Shown here in pieces: positions 1 to 4,638 of a stretch of DNA of 6,876 nucleotides. The notes beneath the pieces were generated by a model. It was given only the letters and a program-made list of their open reading frames with translations, ran no database searches and was not told the origin of the DNA. Origin of the DNA: Tannerella sp. (GTDB lineage Bacteria; Bacteroidota; Bacteroidia; Bacteroidales; Tannerellaceae); contig JAITBC010000069.1 of assembly GCA_031283785.1 (NCBI GenBank), positions 1 to 6,876 on the forward strand, written 5' to 3'. The stretch's first letter is position 1, and each line of letters begins with the position of its first letter. A program made the position numbers and the translations under genes.

Positions 1-135
1 TTGCTCTTTATGATTTTAGCAATCGGAGCAGCCGTCTGCTATTTTGCTTTAAGCAGCGATAATCCGGCATACTTCATACTGGGAAGCATTGCCGTACTGT
101 TAAGAGTCGCACATTATACAATGAGATTTTTTTGA
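1..135 (+). CDS. C-terminal end of an unidentified small membrane protein (5' partial)
   Basis: Frame 1 is open from the left edge to a TGA at 133-135 and gives 44 residues. The start lies outside the window. The visible part is strongly hydrophobic. It has one likely membrane helix (LLFMILAIGAAVCYFAL), a short polar turn (SSDNP), and a second hydrophobic stretch (YFILGSIAVLLRVAHY) ending in MRFF. I do not recognise the family. It lies 20 bases before the ATG of the oxidoreductase beta subunit, and its stop overlaps a possible TTG start of that gene (TTGA, 132-135), so it is probably in the same operon. The expected neighbour at this place would be the alpha subunit, which is soluble and does not end like this. 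An extra small membrane-protein gene therefore appears to sit inside the operon. That the frame is coding is inferred from its hydrophobic pattern and tight spacing only. Confidence 0.55.
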   Translation: MLFMILAIGAAVCYFALSSDNPAYFILGSIAVLLRVAHYTMRFF

Positions 136-155
136 ATATAAAGTTTGCTAAAGAT

Positions 156-923
156 ATGGAAGTGGAATTAGACGAAATAATAAAACCCGAAAATCTGGTT
201 TACCGGAAGCCGAAATTGCTCAATGACGTTCCGATGCATTATTGCCCCGGCTGCAGCCACAGTGTAATACATAAGCTTATTGCCGAAATTGTGGAGGATA
301 TGGGTATGGAAGAAAAGACGATCGGCATTTCTCCGGTTGGTTGCGCCGTCTTCGCCTACAATTATATAGAGATAGACTGGATTGAAGCTGCACACGGACG
401 GGCTCCGGCAGTGGCTACGGCAGTGAAGAGGTTGAATACAGGGAAAATGGTGTTTACGTATCAGGGAGACGGCGACCTGGCGGCTATCGGGACTGCCGAG
501 ACGATTCATGCCGCTAACCGTGGCGAAAACATCGTAATCGTCTTTGTTAACAATGCTATTTACGGGATGACGGGCGGCCAGATGGCGCCTACAACACTTT
601 TAGGCATGCCTACGTCTACGTGCCCTTATGGACGGGAAGCTTCGCTGAACGGTTATCCGCTGAAGATATCGGATCTGTTGGCGCAACTCGAAGGGACCTG
701 CCTCGTCACACGGCAGAGTGTAGATACCGTCGCTGCGGTAAAAAAATCAAAGAGGATGCTGCGGCTGGCGTTCGAAAACTCAATGGCCGGAAAAGGAACT
801 TCCATCGTTGAATTTGTATCTGCCTGCGCTTCCGGCTGGAAACAGTCGCCCGAAAAAGCAAATAGCTGGATGAAAGAAAATATGTTCCCGTTCTACCCGT
901 TAGGAGATTTGAAAAACGTATGA
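156..923 (+). CDS. 2-oxoacid:ferredoxin oxidoreductase, TPP-binding beta subunit (KorB/VorA-like)
   Basis: This is the catalytic beta subunit of a ferredoxin-dependent 2-oxoacid oxidoreductase, a cytoplasmic enzyme that oxidatively decarboxylates a 2-oxoacid to its acyl-CoA and reduces ferredoxin. Visible motifs, numbered from the ATG at 156: CPGC at 30-33 and a Cys in SPVGC at 63 (iron-sulfur ligands in the family; the fourth is probably Cys182 in EGTC, or Cys156); AHGRAPA at 79-85; the TPP/Mg motif GDGDLAAIG at 104-112 followed by NNAIYGMTGGQ at 132-142. The 255-residue length fits stand-alone beta subunits. A TTG at 132 would add eight residues and overlap the upstream stop by four bases. 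ATG 156 is preferred because family similarity begins about six residues later, at EIIKPENLVY. Neither start has a clear Shine-Dalgarno site. The gamma subunit follows after 39 bases. The substrate (2-oxoglutarate or branched-chain 2-oxoacids) cannot be fixed without the alpha subunit; Bacteroidales homologues carry both names. Confidence 0.95.
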   Translation: MEVELDEIIKPENLVYRKPKLLNDVPMHYCPGCSHSVIHKLIAEIVEDMGMEEKTIGISPVGCAVFAYNYIEIDWIEAAHGRAPAVATAVKRLNTGKMVFTYQGDGDLAAIGTAETIHAANRGENIVIVFVNNAIYGMTGGQMAPTTLLGMPTSTCPYGREASLNGYPLKISDLLAQLEGTCLVTRQSVDTVAAVKKSKRMLRLAFENSMAGKGTSIVEFVSACASGWKQSPEKANSWMKENMFPFYPLGDLKNV

Positions 924-962
924 TCCCCAATATTAATATGGATAAATTAGGATAATAAAAAG

Positions 963-1505
963 ATGAAACATGAAATTATTATAGCCGGATTTGGCGGACA
1001 GGGCGTTCTTTCGATGGGTAAAATCCTTGCATATGCAGGGTTAATGGAGGGTAAGGAAATCACCTGGATGCCGGCTTACGGACCCGAACAGCGCGGAGGA
1101 ACGGCAAATGTTACGGTTATTATCAGCGACGATCCTATAAGCTCGCCGATACTGAACGAATACGATATCGCCATCATCCTCAATCAGCCTTCGATGGATA
1201 AATTCGAGCCGAAAGTGAAAAAGGGCGGAATACTTATTTATGACGGTTATGGCATACAGAAACCCATAAAACGCAATGATATTGACATTTATCGTATTAA
1301 CGCAATGGATACGGCAACCGAATTTAATATGTCTAAAACATTTAATATGATTGTGCTGGGCGGATTATTAAAAATCGCGCCGATGGTATCTCTCGACAGC
1401 ATAATGAACGGACTGAAGAAAACGTTGCCCGAACGTCATCACAAATTACTTCCGGTAAATGAAGAAGCGATCCGGAAAGGTATGGACATCATCCAAAAAG
1501 TATAA
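963..1505 (+). CDS. 2-oxoacid:ferredoxin oxidoreductase, gamma subunit
   Basis: This encodes the gamma subunit (pyruvate/ketoisovalerate oxidoreductase catalytic domain family) that completes the oxidoreductase with the preceding beta subunit and an alpha subunit not in this window. The 180-residue length is normal for a separate gamma chain. Visible family marks are the N-terminal glycine-rich loop GFGGQGV (9-15), the strongly conserved PAYGPEQRGG (37-46) and a later DIAIILNQPS strand (68-77). No cysteine cluster is present, as expected: iron-sulfur clusters lie in the beta and ferredoxin-like subunits. The ATG at 963 lies 39 bases after the beta stop. An AGGATAATAAAAAG stretch stands before it, too distant and AT-rich to be a good Shine-Dalgarno site, and no promoter is seen in the gap. 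It is most likely co-transcribed with the beta gene. A KorC or VorC label would be equally defensible. Confidence 0.93.
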   Translation: MKHEIIIAGFGGQGVLSMGKILAYAGLMEGKEITWMPAYGPEQRGGTANVTVIISDDPISSPILNEYDIAIILNQPSMDKFEPKVKKGGILIYDGYGIQKPIKRNDIDIYRINAMDTATEFNMSKTFNMIVLGGLLKIAPMVSLDSIMNGLKKTLPERHHKLLPVNEEAIRKGMDIIQKV

Positions 1506-1506
1506 T

Positions 1507-1514
1507 TATCTTTG
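1507..1514 (+). promoter_or_regulatory. Possible Bacteroidota -7 promoter element (TATCTTTG)
   Basis: TATCTTTG matches the Bacteroidota sigma-ABfr -7 consensus TAnnTTTG exactly. It starts one base after the gamma-subunit stop and ends six bases before the putative-porin ATG at 1521. No TTTG-like -33 element is visible about 19-21 bases upstream. If used, the transcript would begin at or almost at the ATG and be leaderless or nearly so. It may be a chance match. Confidence 0.3.
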
Positions 1515-1520
1515 CCGCCT

Positions 1521-3701
1521 ATGAAACGGGGCTTTTTATATATCTTCTTTTTGATTTCCTTTTCAGGAACGCTATCATCCCAATCCGGAAGAAGGGGACT
1601 TATGCCTAAATTAAATGTCGCTCCGGAAAATCTGCCGGATAGCCTCCTGCATCAGGAGGATAGCGCTAAAATTATCGTTAATCCTACAACAGCGTTCTTA
1701 CTCACAGAAAATCCGGGTGAAAGATATATAGCCCCTATGGATACGATGAGGCTCAATTTTTCGAACAGTACATTAATGGAAGGACGCGGACTTGCAATCA
1801 GTTATCCGGCAAACATCGGCGCTCCGGCACAAAGTCGCATATTCTCGGAACGCACCGAAGATAACGATTTTATTTTCGCAAATCCGTACTGTTACTATAT
1901 AATAACCCCCAAAAATGCGCTCTTTTACGATGTCAAAGACCCTTACACAAGGATATCTTATATAAGAGCCGGAGGGCAGAAAAACAGGGAAGAAGTGCTC
2001 AGCGGGGTGCTTACTACAAATTTCGGTAAAAAGCTGAATATCGGTGCGGATTTTGATTATACATATGTCCGCGGCCAATATACGGCAAACAGCAACAAAC
2101 TGTTATATTATCGCCTTTTCGGGAGTTACCTGTCCGACAGGTATGAATTGCACTCCTACTTGCGCAATTATAATTACCTGAATACCGAAAACGGAGGCAT
2201 CAAAAACGACAGTTTGATAACGCATTTCGACGATTTTAACGATGGAAAAAGGCCTCTCGACAGGCAATCGTTTCCTACCCGGTTTACAGATACGTGGAAT
2301 CGCATAAAGGGAACGCAAGTTTTTATTTCCCACCGCTATAATTTAGGATTTTATCGCGAAATGACGGCGAAAGAAAAAGAAGAGGCGGAAAAAAAGATAG
2401 AACTGAGAAAAAAATTAGAAGAACATAAACAGCATGAAGAAGCACTGTCGGGCGTAAATGCGAATACGGATCCCAATGAAAACGCATCATCATCATCAAC
2501 GCCGGATATTTTTGCGGGGACTGCCGGCAACGGTCGGGATGATGAGGAGGAGGAAGATTTAAATGCCGTCTTCGTCCCCGTATCAAGCATCGTCCATACG
2601 CTGGAATATGAACGCAACAGCCGGCGTTTTATATCGGAAATGAACATGATTGATACCTGCTACGAACACCGGTTCGGCGCCAAAGACTCTACGTTGAACG
2701 ATTTCACCGAATCGTGGTACTTAAACAATACGGTCGGACTGTCTTTACGGGAAGGATTTCAGGATTGGGTTAAATTCGGACTGACGGCTTATCTTAATTT
2801 TGAGAAACGAAGATTCATGCTCCCTTCAGCCGACGATTCCCTGACCGGTACGACTGATTATGACGAGTTTTCCACCTATCTCGGCGCCGAACTGTCAAAA
2901 CGACAGGGGAAACTACTTACCTATAAAGTGAAAGGAGAATTTTGCCTCGTGGGAACCGACCTGGGAGAATTTCGTGCAAACGGCGAAGTGAAAACACAGT
3001 TCCGCCTGTTAGGGAAAGATGCTTACATAAAAGCCGACGGATATATTAAAAATCTGACCCCGGCATTTTACACGCGTCATTATCATTCACGCTATTTCCT
3101 GTGGGACCTGGGGCTGAAAAACACGCAACGGGTATACGCCGGAGGGGAAGTTGACGTCAAACAGACGCAGACAAAATTCTCGGCAGGCGTGGAAAGCATC
3201 CAAAACTTCATCTATTTTGGAGAAAAAGGTATCCCCGAACAGTATGAAAGTAATCTCCAGGTCATAACCGCACGTATCCGGCAGGATTTCAGATATAAGG
3301 CCTTCGGCTGGGAAAATGAAGCGGCATATCAACTCAGCAGCGAAAAAAGCGTACTGCCTCTGCCGCAGATATCCGCATACACAAATATCTACCTGGACTT
3401 CAGAATAGTAAAAGTATTATATCTCCAAATCGGCGCGGATGCTCATTACCATACTTCATACTATGCACCGTATTATGAACCTGCCACACAGCAGTTTCAG
3501 ACACAGAAAGAGAAAAAAACAGGTAATTACCCCATTATCAACGCGTATGCAAACTTTCAGTTGAAACAGGCAAGGTTCTTTGTCTCGGGATATAACCTGA
3601 GTTCACTGTTTATCAAGCCGGCCGGTTACTTCTCGTTGACACATTATCCGCTCAATCCGATGATGATCAAACTTGGCATATCCGTTTTCTTTAATAATTA
3701 A
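1521..3701 (+). CDS. Putative porin, outer-membrane beta-barrel (Porin_10-like)
   Basis: This encodes a 726-residue outer-membrane protein resembling the Bacteroidota 'putative porin' family. It has a signal peptide (MKRGFLYIFFLISFSGTLSS) with likely cleavage near Gln21. A family-like N-terminal segment follows: an AFLLTE...APMDT stretch, then NIGAPAQSRIF at 98-108 and FYDVKDPYTRISY at 135-147. The rest is rich in alternating aromatic and polar strands (for example YYRLFGSYLS, YLQIGADAHY), and the end, IKLGISVFFNN, is a typical closing beta-strand. The substrate is unknown. ATG 1521 is chosen over an in-frame TTG at 1512 because it places the basic residues directly at the start of the signal peptide. 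It lies 15 bases after the gamma-subunit stop in the same direction and may be co-transcribed, or driven by the element at 1507-1514. A long charged insertion (residues 281-347) breaks the barrel region. No plus-strand terminator with a good T-tract is seen after it. Confidence 0.85.
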   Translation: MKRGFLYIFFLISFSGTLSSQSGRRGLMPKLNVAPENLPDSLLHQEDSAKIIVNPTTAFLLTENPGERYIAPMDTMRLNFSNSTLMEGRGLAISYPANIGAPAQSRIFSERTEDNDFIFANPYCYYIITPKNALFYDVKDPYTRISYIRAGGQKNREEVLSGVLTTNFGKKLNIGADFDYTYVRGQYTANSNKLLYYRLFGSYLSDRYELHSYLRNYNYLNTENGGIKNDSLITHFDDFNDGKRPLDRQSFPTRFTDTWNRIKGTQVFISHRYNLGFYREMTAKEKEEAEKKIELRKKLEEHKQHEEALSGVNANTDPNENASSSSTPDIFAGTAGNGRDDEEEEDLNAVFVPVSSIVHTLEYERNSRRFISEMNMIDTCYEHRFGAKDSTLNDFTESWYLNNTVGLSLREGFQDWVKFGLTAYLNFEKRRFMLPSADDSLTGTTDYDEFSTYLGAELSKRQGKLLTYKVKGEFCLVGTDLGEFRANGEVKTQFRLLGKDAYIKADGYIKNLTPAFYTRHYHSRYFLWDLGLKNTQRVYAGGEVDVKQTQTKFSAGVESIQNFIYFGEKGIPEQYESNLQVITARIRQDFRYKAFGWENEAAYQLSSEKSVLPLPQISAYTNIYLDFRIVKVLYLQIGADAHYHTSYYAPYYEPATQQFQTQKEKKTGNYPIINAYANFQLKQARFFVSGYNLSSLFIKPAGYFSLTHYPLNPMMIKLGISVFFNN
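2361..2561 (+). other. Charged low-complexity insertion inside the putative porin
   Basis: Residues 281-347 of the porin differ from the surrounding barrel sequence. First comes a Lys/Glu-rich stretch (EKEEAEKKIELRKKLEEHK) with helical or coiled-coil character. It is followed by an Asn/Ser-rich linker containing SSSS, encoded by a short cat/tca run near 2486-2497, and then an acidic tract DDEEEED encoded by gat/gag repeats near 2538-2557. Barrel-like sequence resumes at AVFVPVSSIVHTLEY. The simple codon runs suggest growth by slippage. It is probably a long loop outside the barrel; which side of the membrane it faces is not determined. Confidence 0.6.
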
Positions 3702-3954
3702 CATGATTATATGCAAAATGCAAAAAAACGATGAAATCTCACTGCGCTCAAGACGGTAGGACTGGTAACAGAGGCAGATATTTATCCGCTTTGGATTGGA
3801 CGGGCCTCTTAATATCGTCGCATTGGCGGTACTCCTGTTTCTATTGTTTATAATCGTCACGGGAATTTGCATATATAAACCCAAAAATCCCCCTTTCTTC
3901 CATAAAGGTCGAAAGAGGGATATTACAATATAAATCTTTTTTGGGGCGATGGGG
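3702..3954. other. Intergenic region between convergent genes, with a weak hairpin and a doubtful 45-codon frame
   Basis: This lies between the stop of the porin (+) and the stop of the lipoprotein (-). Apart from the terminator at 3883-3919 it holds two weak signals. First, AGAGGC (3770-3775) and GCCTCT (3804-3809) can pair around an inner ATCC/GGAT stem (3784-3787 with 3793-3796). This could be a hairpin in the porin mRNA tail, but no T-tract follows. Second, a plus-strand frame from TTG 3796 to TAA 3931-3933 would encode 45 residues with one strong membrane segment (NIVALAVLLFLLFIIVTG) and a basic tail. It has no ATG and no ribosome binding site, so it is not called as a gene. An 18-codon frame starting ATG 3703 is also likely chance. 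Confidence 0.5.
3883..3919 (-). terminator. Intrinsic terminator of the minus-strand lipoprotein gene
   Basis: Read on the minus strand, CCCTCTTTC (3919-3911) pairs with GAAAGGGGG (3897-3889) across a 13-base loop. This makes a nine-pair stem with one G-T wobble, extendable by two A-T pairs. It is followed at once by ATTTTT (3888-3883). It starts 35 bases after the lipoprotein stop. On the plus strand the wobble becomes a C-A mismatch and no T-tract follows directly, so the structure is oriented for minus-strand transcription. Confidence 0.75.
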
Positions 3955-4605
3955 TTATTCCCGGTACTTGCCTTCTTTCTTGAGCTGTTCAATAAAAATA
4001 TTCCATTCCGGTTCTATCGCTTTCCACTGTTCTTCAAGCAATGCATCTATGGCAGCCCAATTCCATTTATTACGTTCCCTGAACGACTTCGTAAACACGG
4101 GATGATTCTTCTTACTACTAATGTAATAGTGACACTCGGATTTCCGTTCAAAATCAGGAAAATATTCACCCGGTACATACATTTTATCCGGTTCTCCGGA
4201 GGGATTCGGTATAATTTCTTCACACTCACAATGTATACAAGGACGAATGGTTATTACTGATGATGTAGGATGATCCATCGAAAAACTTAGAAGTTCCTTA
4301 TCATATAAAAAAATAACTAACGTACCAAAGTAGTTTCCTAATGTATTATTACTAATTTTCAACTCATCTGTTGTTGTATTGTACCATTCAATATCAAGTC
4401 CCCTGCACCACATTACGGTGTCATTTTCCGCCCCGTCATTTCCTGTATCGGAGCTTCTGACGTTTACTTCTTCCGTATCGGAATTTCCGGTATCTACTTT
4501 AGGAATTACCGCCTTGATAGACAAAGCGGAATTAGTCATGTTTTCCTTGGCACAGGAAGAAAAACATAACGCACATACGATTATAGACAAATAATTCTTT
4601 TTCAT
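3955..4605 (-). CDS. Unrecognised lipoprotein (216 aa), partner gene of the upstream T9SS protein
   Basis: I do not recognise the family. The protein starts with a lipoprotein signal peptide: MKKNYLSIIVCALCFSSC, with Cys18 as the likely lipidated residue. After Cys18 comes AKEN, only a partial match to the Lys-acidic surface-export signals known in Bacteroidota, so surface exposure is uncertain. Residues 36-63 are an acidic Asp/Thr/Gly/Asn-rich linker with an imperfect repeat (DTGN twice). A probable beta-rich middle follows (LDIEWYNTTTDELKIS, GTLVIFLYDKELLSFSM), then a cysteine group CIHCEC (123-128) plus Cys158, and a Trp/Glu/Lys-rich helical tail (WNWAAIDALLEEQWKAIEPEWN). ATG 4605 is chosen over an in-frame TTG at 4614 because it puts Lys-Lys at the signal peptide start. 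The gene begins 33 bases after the stop of the large T9SS protein and is followed by a terminator, so it is probably the last gene of that operon. A role as inhibitor, receptor or accessory protein for its neighbour is inference only. Confidence 0.8.
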   Translation of the reverse strand: MKKNYLSIIVCALCFSSCAKENMTNSALSIKAVIPKVDTGNSDTEEVNVRSSDTGNDGAENDTVMWCRGLDIEWYNTTTDELKISNNTLGNYFGTLVIFLYDKELLSFSMDHPTSSVITIRPCIHCECEEIIPNPSGEPDKMYVPGEYFPDFERKSECHYYISSKKNHPVFTKSFRERNKWNWAAIDALLEEQWKAIEPEWNIFIEQLKKEGKYRE

Positions 4606-4638
4606 AATAAACAATTTTAGAATTTTATTTTCAAACAG

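Noticed and set aside
168..509. 113-residue minus-strand frame
   Set aside because: It is antisense to the oxidoreductase beta subunit, whose catalytic motifs are clear.
2323..2647. Two minus-strand frames with Ser- and Phe-rich translations
   Set aside because: They are antisense to the low-complexity porin segment, and their composition simply mirrors its repeats.
3603..3992. 129-residue minus-strand open frame across the porin 3' end and the intergenic region
   Set aside because: It overlaps the end of both real genes and the terminator, and its translation shows no signal peptide or domain.
3949..4260. 103-residue plus-strand frame
   Set aside because: It is a shadow of the lipoprotein gene, whose signal peptide and lipobox fix the true strand.
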